This document shows positions 27,182 to 35,714 of a DNA stretch of 64,000 nucleotides, piece after piece. Numbering within the stretch: the stretch's first letter is position 1; every line of letters begins with the position of its first letter. The translations under genes and the position numbers were made by a program. The notes under the pieces were generated by a model. The model saw nothing but the letters and a program-made list of their open reading frames with translations, did not search any database and was not told the DNA's origin. The DNA is from Flavobacterium sp. J27 (GTDB lineage Bacteria; Bacteroidota; Bacteroidia; Flavobacteriales; Flavobacteriaceae). The stretch is from contig NZ_PJQW01000003.1 of the NCBI RefSeq assembly GCF_004303025.1, positions 124,001 through 188,000 of the forward strand, read 5' to 3'.

Positions 27182-27625
27182 ATGATAAAAAAAATACTCT
27201 TTTTTCTTTTAATTATAATTTTTTCTTCTTGCGCTACAAAGAAAGAAAAACTTACTTTTTCAAGATTTATAATTAATGATGAGAAAGGTCGTACAGAAAT
27301 TAAAGTTGAAGATAATGGTACGATTTATATTAGTGACAATCTTATTGGATTAGTCGATAAAGAAGGAACAATTAGTACTAAGAATGGAACCGTTTTAGCA
27401 GAAATAATAGAAGATAACTTTATTGTAGACGGAAACGGAAATGAATTAGTACAAATTGATAAAAATGGAGCTGTAGAAAATAGCGCTGGTGAGTCTATTA
27501 CTTGGTCTGAAACTGGTGAACTGTTAAAAGACGACGAACCCTTAGGTTTAAAAATTTTCCCTGCTAATCGAGACTCTTTTCAAACAGCTTCAATATTGCT
27601 ATATTTACATCTTGCTATTAAGTAA
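27182..27625 (+). CDS. Lipoprotein, first of a tandem duplicated pair
   Basis: A 147-aa predicted lipoprotein: a hydrophobic signal ending in FSSCATKK with Cys near position 17. The mature part has short beta repeats of the form VEDNGTIYISDN and IDKNGAVENSAGE, then SITWSETGELLKDDEPLG and a hydrophobic C-terminus SILLYLHLAIK. I do not recognise a family. I chose the second ATG, because the frame's first ATG at 27176 only adds ML. It shares length, architecture and the W-S-x-x-G-E-L-x-K-D-D-E block with the next gene, so the two arose by duplication. Confidence 0.7.
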   Translation: MIKKILFFLLIIIFSSCATKKEKLTFSRFIINDEKGRTEIKVEDNGTIYISDNLIGLVDKEGTISTKNGTVLAEIIEDNFIVDGNGNELVQIDKNGAVENSAGESITWSETGELLKDDEPLGLKIFPANRDSFQTASILLYLHLAIK

Positions 27626-27713
27626 GTTGTTTTATATGCACTGCACTATATTATACAAAATAATATAAAAATAGTGTATGTGTTGGAATAGGATAACTGT
27701 TAAAAAAAATAAA

Positions 27714-28157
27714 ATGAGAAAAATAATCTGGTTAACTTTATTGTTTACTATTTTAAGTTGTGAAACAGAACCCGATAAATTAATGGTTTCTAAATTTAAG
27801 ATAACAGATGCTAATGGACAATCTATAATTAGAGTAGATGAAAAAGGAAATGTAATAAAACAAGGAATTAAAGTGGGAGCTGTAAAAAAGAAAGGAGTTA
27901 TTGTGGATAAAAAAGAACGAACTATTTTGCAACTGGGAGATCATAACGATTCTTTGTTTTTGGATAATGAAGGAAAAGAAGTTCTTGTTATACATAAAGA
28001 TGGAAAATTTTTAGCTTCTTCTGGGGAACAAATACATTGGTCAGATGCTGGAGAATTAATGAAAGACGATGAGAGTATGGGGATTACTGTTTCACCAGTA
28101 GAAAAGAGTTTATTGCAAATTGCTTCTGTATTATTGTACTTACATTATGTTATATAA
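27714..28157 (+). CDS. Lipoprotein, second of a tandem duplicated pair
   Basis: A 147-aa predicted lipoprotein, exactly as long as its upstream neighbour. The signal ends in TILSCETEP (Cys16). The mature part repeats the VDEKGNVI and LDNEGKEVL type motifs, then HWSDAGELMKDDESMG and a final SVLLYLHYVI. The frame begins 12 codons earlier at 27678. The ATG at 27714 is chosen because it gives a lipoprotein signal aligned with the paralog. No terminator lies between the two genes, so they are probably co-transcribed. The function is unknown. Confidence 0.7.
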   Translation: MRKIIWLTLLFTILSCETEPDKLMVSKFKITDANGQSIIRVDEKGNVIKQGIKVGAVKKKGVIVDKKERTILQLGDHNDSLFLDNEGKEVLVIHKDGKFLASSGEQIHWSDAGELMKDDESMGITVSPVEKSLLQIASVLLYLHYVI

Positions 28158-28163
28158 ATACAA

Positions 28164-28195
28164 AAAGCTTTGAAAAGACTAATATTCAAAGCTTT
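28164..28195. terminator. Hairpin between convergent genes
   Basis: AAAGCTTTGA and TCAAAGCTTT form a perfect 10-bp stem with a 12-nt loop, directly after the lipoprotein stop and before the end of the convergent TPR gene. It lacks a strong T run, so efficient termination is uncertain. Confidence 0.45.
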
Positions 28196-28211
28196 AGGAT
28201 AAACAACAATT

Positions 28212-29135
28212 TTAAATAGATAATTCTTTTATTTTCTTTTTAAGTGTCTTTAATTCTGGAACATCAGGGTTAATAGCTTTGATTTTTTTATACCATTGTT
28301 TGCCTTCTTCCAAGTTTGAGGATTCTAAATAAAAGTTTGCTAGAATAATATAATTTTGAATTGAAGGTTCAATAGCAATGCAGTTCTTCATGATTTCAAT
28401 ACTTTTTTCAAAATTACCATTGCTTGCGGGATAGCCACTATAACCACGCATACCATTGGTGAAATTTGGATCAACCAAAAATGAAAGTTGCATAAAAAAC
28501 TCACCTCTAGGGTACCTCTTTTTAGTCACCTGACTAATCATTCCAATATTGTTATAAGGATTAGGATTTGTAGGGTCAATGTACATTGCTTTGAAAAATT
28601 CATTTGCTGCTGCTTCAAACTTTTCTTCTCCAAATAATTGATTTCCTTGATGTTTAATAGTTTCTGATAAATTTCTATCAAAGGATCTTTCTATTACAGG
28701 AATTTTTTCATATTGATCTGCGACTTTTGAAATAGTGTTGTTTTTTATAGCATAAAATAAAATATCTTTTTTAGATTTTGATTTCGTATTTATAAATAAA
28801 ACACCTTCACAGTCCTGAAATGGCCCTTTATGTGCTTCCTTACCAATGAAAGCAAATGGGATTAATCCATTTTCTTCCCAAAGCCAAAAAGAAAGAATAT
28901 CTTTTTCAAGTAATTCCTCTTGACCTTCAACCCAAATGATGTCTAAAGAGGTTATTTTGATATTTGCTTTTTCTGCAATATCATTTTTAATTTTATATTG
29001 TAATAATTTGTCTATTTCTAGATAATTAAAAATAAAAATAGGTTGTTCTCCTGTTAATCCTTGCCATTTTGAATCGTTATCAGTTAAAAGATAATGTGGA
29101 CCTAGTGCTAATTTTTGATTTAGTTGTCTTTCCAT
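28212..29135 (-). CDS. TPR-containing cytoplasmic protein
   Basis: A 307-aa soluble protein without signal or membrane segment. The N-terminal 150 residues form a mixed alpha/beta domain (KWQGLTGEQPIFIFNYLE, LSFWLWEENGLIPFAFIG). Its style recalls SMI1/KNR4-like (SUKH) folds, but the match is loose and I do not assert it. From about residue 165 there are tetratricopeptide repeats (LFGEEKFEAAANEFFKAMYI, NPYNNIGMISQV, YIILANFYLESSNLEEGKQW). TPRs mediate protein-protein contacts; the partner is unknown. It is a single gene on the minus strand. Confidence 0.65.
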   Translation of the reverse strand: MERQLNQKLALGPHYLLTDNDSKWQGLTGEQPIFIFNYLEIDKLLQYKIKNDIAEKANIKITSLDIIWVEGQEELLEKDILSFWLWEENGLIPFAFIGKEAHKGPFQDCEGVLFINTKSKSKKDILFYAIKNNTISKVADQYEKIPVIERSFDRNLSETIKHQGNQLFGEEKFEAAANEFFKAMYIDPTNPNPYNNIGMISQVTKKRYPRGEFFMQLSFLVDPNFTNGMRGYSGYPASNGNFEKSIEIMKNCIAIEPSIQNYIILANFYLESSNLEEGKQWYKKIKAINPDVPELKTLKKKIKELSI

Positions 29136-29337
29136 TTTTTTTAGATTTAAAATACGATCAGTTTTAGTTTTACAAAATTGTAATTAAATAGAGGACTAGA
29201 CATCATTATAAATAGTGATTTTACATCAAAATCAAATCTGTTTTTTTTGGGGTTTAAATCAATTGAAATACAATAAAAGTTTTTTTATAAAAAACGATTT
29301 TGTATTTTAGCAATCCCAAATCTAACAATTTAAACCT

Positions 29338-30189
29338 ATGAAAAAACAACTACTTACCCTTTTTGGGTTTGTATTTGCATTGTGCGTACAAGCTCAAGAA
29401 ACTGAAACGTCGGTTAAACTGAAACAAATTACAAGTACCGAAACAAATACTAAAACAGGCGAATATAGTACCAAAAAGTATACTTTTCAAGATGGAAAAA
29501 TACTATCCATAAAAACATCTGATATTGTGCAATCTTTTTTTTATAACGCAAATGGCTATTTAGATAGAACAGTTCGTGAAAATGAAATGAGCGATTGGAG
29601 AGAAGTTGCATCTTATTTTTATGATGATAGAAATAATTTAATTAAATATGTGAATGAGTATGAAGAGGGAGGGAAAAGCGTTTCCAAAACAATTACCTAT
29701 AAGTATGAGGGTAATAAGATAAAGGCAATTACAAAAAGGAGTAATAGTTCATTAAAGTTTGTACAATGGATAGACTATACTTTAGAAAATGGGCGAATCG
29801 TAAATGAATCTGAACGAGATATTAATGAAAAAGTAATTAGTAATAGAAGAATTGATTATATAGAAGGAGACTTAATTGCTTACAAAGGCGTTTTTGGTGA
29901 TCGTTCCACAGATAGTTATGATTATGATGATAAATTTTCAGCTATGCGATTATTTGTTCAAAATGTATTTGGTAAAAATTACAAGACAATTGTAACTTTA
30001 ATTGCACCCCATGAAAAAGAATTTCCTTTAGAAAGTATTTCATATCATAATTTTTTAAAATTTTCGTCTACAACACCTTCCAAAAAAGAATATCGATATA
30101 TATATACGTATAATGATTTAAATTATCCTAAAACACATATAGAGCATACAGGATTATTAAAAACAATTGTGAATTATGAATATGAATAA
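29338..30189 (+). CDS. Secreted hypothetical protein with YD-repeat-like strands
   Basis: A 283-aa exported protein. The signal peptide is MKKQLLTLFGFVFALCVQAQ. The mature part is built of short beta strands of the type YFYDDRNNLIKYVNEYEEGG, ITYKYEGNKIKAITKR and YTYNDLNYPKTHIEH. These resemble the YD-like repeats found in many Bacteroidota secreted proteins. It has no sorting domain, so it may stay in the periplasm or at the outer membrane. It has its own terminator and no obvious partner genes. Confidence 0.7.
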   Translation: MKKQLLTLFGFVFALCVQAQETETSVKLKQITSTETNTKTGEYSTKKYTFQDGKILSIKTSDIVQSFFYNANGYLDRTVRENEMSDWREVASYFYDDRNNLIKYVNEYEEGGKSVSKTITYKYEGNKIKAITKRSNSSLKFVQWIDYTLENGRIVNESERDINEKVISNRRIDYIEGDLIAYKGVFGDRSTDSYDYDDKFSAMRLFVQNVFGKNYKTIVTLIAPHEKEFPLESISYHNFLKFSSTTPSKKEYRYIYTYNDLNYPKTHIEHTGLLKTIVNYEYE

Positions 30190-30211
30190 ATTATATTCGA
30201 ATTGTGTATAA

Positions 30212-30250
30212 ACAAAAAATCTTCATTGCTTTAATGAAGATTTTTTGTTT
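30212..30250 (+). terminator. Strong terminator after the YD-like protein gene
   Basis: ACAAAAAATCTTCATT pairs with the inverse TAATGAAGATTTTTTGT around a small loop; the T run is part of the right arm. The remaining gap to 30476 contains a -7-like TATTTTTG at 30379-30386. Confidence 0.8.
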
Positions 30251-30475
30251 ATACAGGGTAGCAGTAGTCTTTTTACAAATGAAAGGACCTAAAAAAGACT
30301 ATTTTTACTAAATACCCTTCTTATACCAAAAAATACCAATCTTGTTCACATTTTATGTTAGCAATTTTTTTGACACTTTATTTTTGTATTATAAATTATT
30401 ATTAAGTTTAAAACCTAATTCATAAATCAATGATTAGTAGAATTAATAACTTAAATTAACCATTAAATTAGTATT

Positions 30476-30961
30476 ATGAAGTACAAAAAAACAAAGTTTT
30501 ATTTTGCTTTGCTCTTTGGCTTGGGTTCTGTTGTTACTTATGGGCAACAAGGAACTGTAAGTTCTGGGGGTGACGCATCTGGAAGTGGTGGTGGTACCTC
30601 TTACTCAGTAGGGCAAATAGTGTACACTACAAATTTTGGTACGACTGGTTCTGTTGCTCAAGGGGTGCAACAACCTTATGAGATTCAAACCGTTCTAGGT
30701 TCTGAATTATTTACGATTAACCTAAATGTTGCTGTTTATCCAAATCCAACAACTGATGTTTTAAATTTAACAATCCAACAAGGAGCGTTTTCAAATTTAT
30801 CATATCAACTTGTAGATTTTAATGGAAGAATACTAGCAAGTAGTTTAATCACTAGTCAAGACACAACCCTTTTGATGAGCGAATATCCAAAGGCAATTTA
30901 TCTGTTAAATGTTGTGGAAAACAACAAAATAATCAAAACTTTTAAAATCATTAAAAAATAA
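30476..30961 (+). CDS. Short secreted protein with T9SS type A sorting domain
   Basis: A 161-aa exported protein. The signal peptide ends in YGQQG. A glycine/serine-rich stretch and the widespread pattern SYSVGQIVYTTNFGTTGSVA-QGVQQPYEIQ precede a full T9SS type A domain (VAVYPNPTTDVLNLTI, YQLVDFNGRILA, YPKAIYLLNV). Short proteins of this kind usually sit beside a larger surface protein. Here the next gene starts only 3 bp after the stop, so the two form an operon. The role is unknown; an anchoring or partner function for the neighbour is an inference. Confidence 0.8.
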   Translation: MKYKKTKFYFALLFGLGSVVTYGQQGTVSSGGDASGSGGGTSYSVGQIVYTTNFGTTGSVAQGVQQPYEIQTVLGSELFTINLNVAVYPNPTTDVLNLTIQQGAFSNLSYQLVDFNGRILASSLITSQDTTLLMSEYPKAIYLLNVVENNKIIKTFKIIKK

Positions 30962-30964
30962 TTT

Positions 30965-32461
30965 ATGAAAAAAATATTTACTCTTGTTACTTTTTTATTT
31001 ATCAGTATATTAGGTTTTGCTCAAGCACCTCAAAAAATGAGCTATCAGGCAGTTATTAGAGACGCAAGTGACGCTTTAGTTACCTCTACTACAGTTGGTA
31101 TACAAATAAGTATCTTAGAAGGTTCTTCTTCAGGAACTCCTGTATACGTTGAAACACATACACCTACAACTAACGTAAATGGTTTAGTAAGTGTAGAAAT
31201 CGGTTCAGGAAACGTAGTTACAGGAAATTTAGCGACTGTAGATTGGTCAACAGGGAATTATTATATTAAATCTGAAACAGATTTAAACGGAGGTACAAAT
31301 TATACTATCTCTGGTACAAGTCAACTTTTAAGTGTGCCTTATGCTTTGTATGCTGGTAAAGCAGACGGAACATTAGCAGACGGAACAGTTGCAGGGAATA
31401 CACCTTATTGGAATGGTACAACATGGGTAACTAATGGGAATAATTTCTATAACAATGGTGGGAATATCGGTATAGGCACGACAAATCCTACTACTGCTAA
31501 ATTAGTAATAAACGGTGGTAGTGCCGGACAGCAAGGATTAGATTTGTCTACTCATGATAGTTACGCTAATATGAGAGTTATTCAAAACACGAATAGTACT
31601 ATTGATAAGGATATCTATATCGGGTTAAATAGCGGAGCAACTAGTAGTCTTCGTTTATACTCTAGTAACTACGAAACCATAACCGTTAAGAATAATATGG
31701 TTGGACTTAACACGAATAATCCTCTGGCTAGGTTAGATGTTAAAGGAAATATTAGAATTGAAGATGGTAATCAGGGTGCTGGGAAAGTTTTAACTTCTGA
31801 TGCTAATGGTATTGCAACTTGGACTACTCCTTCAGTTGGTCCAGTAACTTCAGCAGATATTGTAGATGGAACAATTGTAAATGCTGATGTAAGCCCTTCG
31901 GCAGCTATTTCTTACAGTAAATTAAATTTAACTAACTCGATACAAAATGGAGATTTAGTAGCCAATTCCGTTACAACTTCTAAAGTAGCAGATGGAACTG
32001 TTACTACAGAAAAATTAGCTAATTCTAGTGTTACTACAGCAAAGATTAGTGCGGGAGGTACACCTAGTAATACTACTTTTTTAAGAGGTGATGGTCAATG
32101 GGCAAGTCCTGCGGTTGCTCCATATTATCAAGTAGATAGTTTTGATGGAACACCTTCAGCTGCTTTTAGTATTGGAAGTGGAGGAGCCATGATTACTTTT
32201 ATGATTTATAATAATTGCGCTCAAGGTCAGGTATTTGGAGGAACTATGCTTATTGCTCCTTCAGGAGATATTACTATAATGAGTTCTGCAAATGTATTGC
32301 CTTCAGCCAATATGTCTGCTACTGCCAATGTGATTACGTTAAACTCTGGGTGTGGAGGAATAACAATGACATTTAACGTTACTGGAAGTTCTTGTACTAT
32401 AACAACTGGTGGAGTTACAGGAGCATATACGCTTTCAAAATTTACTGTGTTACCATATTAA
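30965..32461 (+). CDS. Large exported surface protein, tail-fibre-like repeats
   Basis: A 498-aa exported protein. A signal peptide (MKKIFTLVTFLFISILGFAQ) leads to the Bacteroidota module APQKMSYQAVIRDASDALV and SIEILEG-type strands, ending in LLSVPYALYAGKADG at about residue 135. Low-complexity G/N/T-rich strands follow (NNGGNIGIGTTNPTTAKL, ARLDVKGNIRIEDG), which recall phage tail-fibre and trimeric adhesin passengers. Threonine-rich repeats come next (TSKVADGTVTTEKLANSSVT). The C-terminal domain contains three cysteines. I see no clear T9SS type A domain, so its export route beyond the periplasm is open. It is translated directly after the small T9SS protein. Confidence 0.75.
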   Translation: MKKIFTLVTFLFISILGFAQAPQKMSYQAVIRDASDALVTSTTVGIQISILEGSSSGTPVYVETHTPTTNVNGLVSVEIGSGNVVTGNLATVDWSTGNYYIKSETDLNGGTNYTISGTSQLLSVPYALYAGKADGTLADGTVAGNTPYWNGTTWVTNGNNFYNNGGNIGIGTTNPTTAKLVINGGSAGQQGLDLSTHDSYANMRVIQNTNSTIDKDIYIGLNSGATSSLRLYSSNYETITVKNNMVGLNTNNPLARLDVKGNIRIEDGNQGAGKVLTSDANGIATWTTPSVGPVTSADIVDGTIVNADVSPSAAISYSKLNLTNSIQNGDLVANSVTTSKVADGTVTTEKLANSSVTTAKISAGGTPSNTTFLRGDGQWASPAVAPYYQVDSFDGTPSAAFSIGSGGAMITFMIYNNCAQGQVFGGTMLIAPSGDITIMSSANVLPSANMSATANVITLNSGCGGITMTFNVTGSSCTITTGGVTGAYTLSKFTVLPY

Positions 32462-32488
32462 TTTTAATTATTGTAAAGTAATTGAATA

Positions 32489-32554
32489 TAAACTGAGTTT
32501 GTTAAGTATCTTAAAAATTTTTTTTTAAACCAAAACTAGGACAAACTCAGTTTA
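32489..32554. repeat. Long-loop perfect inverted repeat
   Basis: TAAACTGAGTTTGT (32489-32502) and ACAAACTCAGTTTA (32541-32554) are perfect 14-bp arms around 38 bp that include a run of nine T. It is probably a terminator for the surface-protein operon, but the T run is inside the loop rather than after the stem. Confidence 0.55.
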
Positions 32555-32609
32555 ATACTTCTTATTATGTTTACTTTTAAAATATTTTCAAAATAACCAA
32601 TTTAAAAAT

Positions 32610-33011
32610 ATGAATATGAAAAATACGATAGTTCCGCCAGGAATTCAGTTAGAAAAGGTTGGGTTTACAAAACTAGAGGTTAATATTGCATTTCCTAATG
32701 CGAGACCATCAACACCTTTTCCTCCTTTGGTACAAGCTTATTTTGAGTCTAAAGCATTGCAAGTTAGCGCAGTAGTTTTAATAGATGCCAATGCAAGTAT
32801 AGACGCTATTCAAGTGTATTATGAAAAAAATGATATAATGCCTAACTTATATGTAACCTATGATGCTCCTGAAGAGTCATCAGCTAATTTTAGCGCTTAT
32901 CAAGTTAATTTTATGTTAGATATATCTACTCAACCTAAAACGATTCAAACTACAGTTTGGAACGAAGATCCAGAAACTTCAAGAGGTACTATTACAACTG
33001 TTCAACCTTAA
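32610..33011 (+). CDS. Hypothetical 133-aa protein without signal peptide
   Basis: I do not recognise a family. The protein is proline-rich at the start (IVPPGIQLEK, PNARPSTPFPPLV), then alternates strands and helices (LQVSAVVLIDANASIDAIQV, MPNLYVTYDAPEESS). It has no cysteine, signal peptide or membrane segment, so it is expected in the cytoplasm. It is followed by a strong terminator and then by the TPR kinase. It is one of four unexported orphan proteins around that two-component system. A second ATG two codons in is also possible. Confidence 0.6.
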   Translation: MNMKNTIVPPGIQLEKVGFTKLEVNIAFPNARPSTPFPPLVQAYFESKALQVSAVVLIDANASIDAIQVYYEKNDIMPNLYVTYDAPEESSANFSAYQVNFMLDISTQPKTIQTTVWNEDPETSRGTITTVQP

Positions 33012-33030
33012 GATGTATCTTTAAGATTTA

Positions 33031-33066
33031 AAAAAAACAGAAGCTAACAACTTCTGTTTTTTTTTA
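33031..33066 (+). terminator. Terminator after the 133-aa protein gene
   Basis: AAAAACAGAAG and CTTCTGTTTTT form a strong stem with a 7-nt loop, followed by more T residues. Confidence 0.85.
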
Positions 33067-33105
33067 TGTTTTAAATTTAAGTAAATTGCTGTCAAATTAT
33101 AGCAA

Positions 33106-34845
33106 ATGAAATTCTTTGATAAGAGTATAATTATTTTGATGTTTTTAACTTTTTCAGCTTTTTGTCAAAATAGTATTGAAAATGATTTATTTGAAAAAAA
33201 CATCAAAATTAAAACCCAAAACTGGTTAAATAAGCCTCATTTTCAGAAAGCTTCATTCTTTTTCTTAGAGAAAAATTGGGATTCAACGTTAGTTTATTCC
33301 ATGAAACAATTAAGCGAAAGTAAAAAAAAATTGGAACTAAATAATTATTGCCATTTTTTTAGAGGGTTTAGTTTTAAACAAAAAAAGTTATTTCTTGAAA
33401 GTCAAAAAGAACTTGATTCTGTTACTGAAGATTTTGATTTTTATAATAGAGTAGTAATGCTTCTAGGTGAAACTACACTAGAATTGAAAGATTTTGAAAA
33501 AGCTTTGTCCTATTTTAAACAGTTAGAAAATGTTGTTAATCTCGATTTTTTTGGAATTAAGAAAAGTACAGTGGAACATAATTTAGGTATTTGCTATATT
33601 CACATCAAAGATTTTGAAAAGGCAGAATACTATTTGTTACAAAGTGCTAAAAAGCAAGAAGAAGACAAAGACACACTTCTTTTGGTAGGTTCTTATGGTG
33701 ATATTGCGAACCTGTATTATGAGCAGTATAAAGATGATTTGGCAATTCCTTATTTTATAAAAGCGTATGAATTAGCTAAGAATACAAAAGATTATAAGTT
33801 AAAATTTCATACGGCGAATAATATGGCAGTTGTGGAAGAGAATAGAAAAGATTTTTTAAAAGCGTTACAATATAGGAAGGAATTGGAAAAGTGGAAGGAC
33901 TCTTTAAACGATCAAAATAAAATATGGGAGGTTGCACAACTCGAAAAACAATTTGCTGTAAAAGAAAAACAAAAAGAAGTAAGTTTTTTACAGGTCGAAA
34001 ATAAAGTTAAAATTGCAGAACGAAATGGTCTTTTTTATTCAGCAATAGTACTGTTGTTGTTGCTAGGAACAACAATTTATTTTTATAAAGAAAAAATAAA
34101 AACAAATAAAATTATCTTGGCACAGAAAGAAGCTTTAAATGAACTAAATGCCACTAAAGACAAGCTGTTTTCTATCGTAAGTCATGATTTGAGATCGTCT
34201 GTAAATATGATGAAAGTTAGTAATGCTAAATTATTAGAAAATTTAGCGACTAAAAACTTGGAGGAATTAGATGTTTTACTTCACCAAAATAATCAAATTG
34301 CAAATAGTACCTATAATTTGTTAGATAATTTATTACATTGGGCACTATTACAAACAAAACAATCCTACTTTGAAATTACTTCTCAGCGATTGTATTTTTT
34401 AGTGGAGCAAGTAGCCTATAATTATTTGCCTTTAATGCATGACAAAAAGCTTCAATTTGAAAATACAGTCAATAAGAAAGAAATCATTTTTGTAGATCAA
34501 GAATCGTTAAAATTATTGCTTAGAAATTTTTTAGACAATGCTATAAAGTTTTCTAATGAAAACGGGTTTATAAAAGTATTTTCAGAAAGTGTTGATGATA
34601 GTTATTGCCGTTTGATTATTGAAGATAATGGATTAGGAATGAGTGAAATTACTAGGCAATCTCTTTTGAAAGAAACTACTTTGCTGGCTAAAAAAGAAAA
34701 CGAAAAAATAATTGGTTCTGGTTTAGGATTGCAATTATGTAAATCAATTATAAAAAAGAATAACGGGAAATTAGATATACAAAGCGAATTAGGAAAAGGA
34801 ACAAAAATCATTGTATCTTTGCCTAAAAAGCATTTACATGGATAA
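33106..34845 (+). CDS. TPR sensor histidine kinase
   Basis: A 579-aa membrane kinase. A signal peptide (FFDKSIIILMFLTFSAFC) leads to tetratricopeptide repeats in the periplasm (about residues 60-290). One membrane span lies near 307-327 (SAIVLLLLLGTTIYFY). The HisKA domain has H360 in FSIVSHDLRSSVNMM, and a HATPase domain carries DNAIKFSNENG, EDNGLGMS and GSGLGLQLCKSI. The partner is the LytTR regulator, whose ATG lies inside the last codons of this gene. TPR kinases of this form are widespread in Flavobacteria and their ligands are mostly unknown. The flanking genes are orphans, so local control of them is plausible but unproven. Confidence 0.9.
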   Translation: MKFFDKSIIILMFLTFSAFCQNSIENDLFEKNIKIKTQNWLNKPHFQKASFFFLEKNWDSTLVYSMKQLSESKKKLELNNYCHFFRGFSFKQKKLFLESQKELDSVTEDFDFYNRVVMLLGETTLELKDFEKALSYFKQLENVVNLDFFGIKKSTVEHNLGICYIHIKDFEKAEYYLLQSAKKQEEDKDTLLLVGSYGDIANLYYEQYKDDLAIPYFIKAYELAKNTKDYKLKFHTANNMAVVEENRKDFLKALQYRKELEKWKDSLNDQNKIWEVAQLEKQFAVKEKQKEVSFLQVENKVKIAERNGLFYSAIVLLLLLGTTIYFYKEKIKTNKIILAQKEALNELNATKDKLFSIVSHDLRSSVNMMKVSNAKLLENLATKNLEELDVLLHQNNQIANSTYNLLDNLLHWALLQTKQSYFEITSQRLYFLVEQVAYNYLPLMHDKKLQFENTVNKKEIIFVDQESLKLLLRNFLDNAIKFSNENGFIKVFSESVDDSYCRLIIEDNGLGMSEITRQSLLKETTLLAKKENEKIIGSGLGLQLCKSIIKKNNGKLDIQSELGKGTKIIVSLPKKHLHG

Positions 34846-35584
34846 TATTAATGTATTAATTATTGAAGATACTCCTTCTGAAAGTGAAGCATTGATTAAA
34901 GTATTAGAAGCAAATAATTATACTGTTGCTGGTGTTGCTACCAATCATAAAGATGCTTTGTCTATGTTTTATGAAGCTAAAATAGATATTGTAATTATTG
35001 ATATTTTTTTAAATGGTTCTCCAGATGGAATTGCATTTGCAGAAACCATAAATATTGTTCCAAATGCTTCTAAACCTTTTGTGTTTTTAACCAGTTCGTC
35101 TGACAGACAAATATTTGAGCGTGCCAAATTAACTAAACCTTTTAGTTACTTAATGAAACCATTTAATGAATTAGAATTATTATATGCTTTAGAGTTAGCT
35201 GTGGAAAAGTTCTATAATCAAAGTGATGTTTTTTTAAGTGATGAAGAAAATACGGTTATAAGTGAAGAATATCTATTTATAAAAAAAGGAAAATCGCTAA
35301 AGAAAGTTTTAATTGAAGATATTATTTACATTGAAGTTGAAGAAAAGTATTGCAACATCATTACAGAAAATGAAAAGTTTCTTATTCTAATTTCTTTAAC
35401 AAAAATTCTAGAATTACTTGATGCTTCTCTTTTTGCAAGAACGCACAGAAATTTTATTGTAAATAATAAAAAAATTACTGAAGTTATTCTTGCCGATAAC
35501 CTTATTGTTTTAACAGGAGGATACAAGGCTACTTTAAGCGAAAAGTATAAAGATATTATTAAAAATGTGCGTACTTTAAAATAA
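34838..35584 (+). CDS. LytTR-family response regulator
   Basis: A 248-aa regulator. The receiver domain has phospho-acceptor Asp55 (VIIDIFLNG) and the conserved lysine in YLMKPFNELE. The LytTR domain is in the C-terminal half (LIEDIIYIEVEEKYCNI, FARTHRNFIVNNKKITE). The open frame begins at 34811, but the ATG at 34838 gives MDNINVLIIEDTPSE, the expected receiver start. It overlaps the kinase stop by 8 bp, so the pair is translationally coupled. Unlike the first LytTR system of this window, I could not find a convincing paired repeat upstream of its neighbours. Confidence 0.9.
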   Translation: MDNINVLIIEDTPSESEALIKVLEANNYTVAGVATNHKDALSMFYEAKIDIVIIDIFLNGSPDGIAFAETINIVPNASKPFVFLTSSSDRQIFERAKLTKPFSYLMKPFNELELLYALELAVEKFYNQSDVFLSDEENTVISEEYLFIKKGKSLKKVLIEDIIYIEVEEKYCNIITENEKFLILISLTKILELLDASLFARTHRNFIVNNKKITEVILADNLIVLTGGYKATLSEKYKDIIKNVRTLK

Positions 35585-35714
35585 TTTTAAAAACGAGGTT
35601 TTCTTCGTGCCAATTATTTTCATTCTTATGCCTATTTTTTTCAGATGCATTCTCCTTGAATTTATTTTTGATTTTGGTAATTAAAAAATAGACTAAACTC
35701 AAAAATAAATACTT

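Noticed and set aside
35585-35620. Third copy of the twin leader upstream of the GH64-like gene
   Set aside because: Only TTAAAAACGAGG is shared. The TTCAG, CTGAA and GCCT segments are missing.
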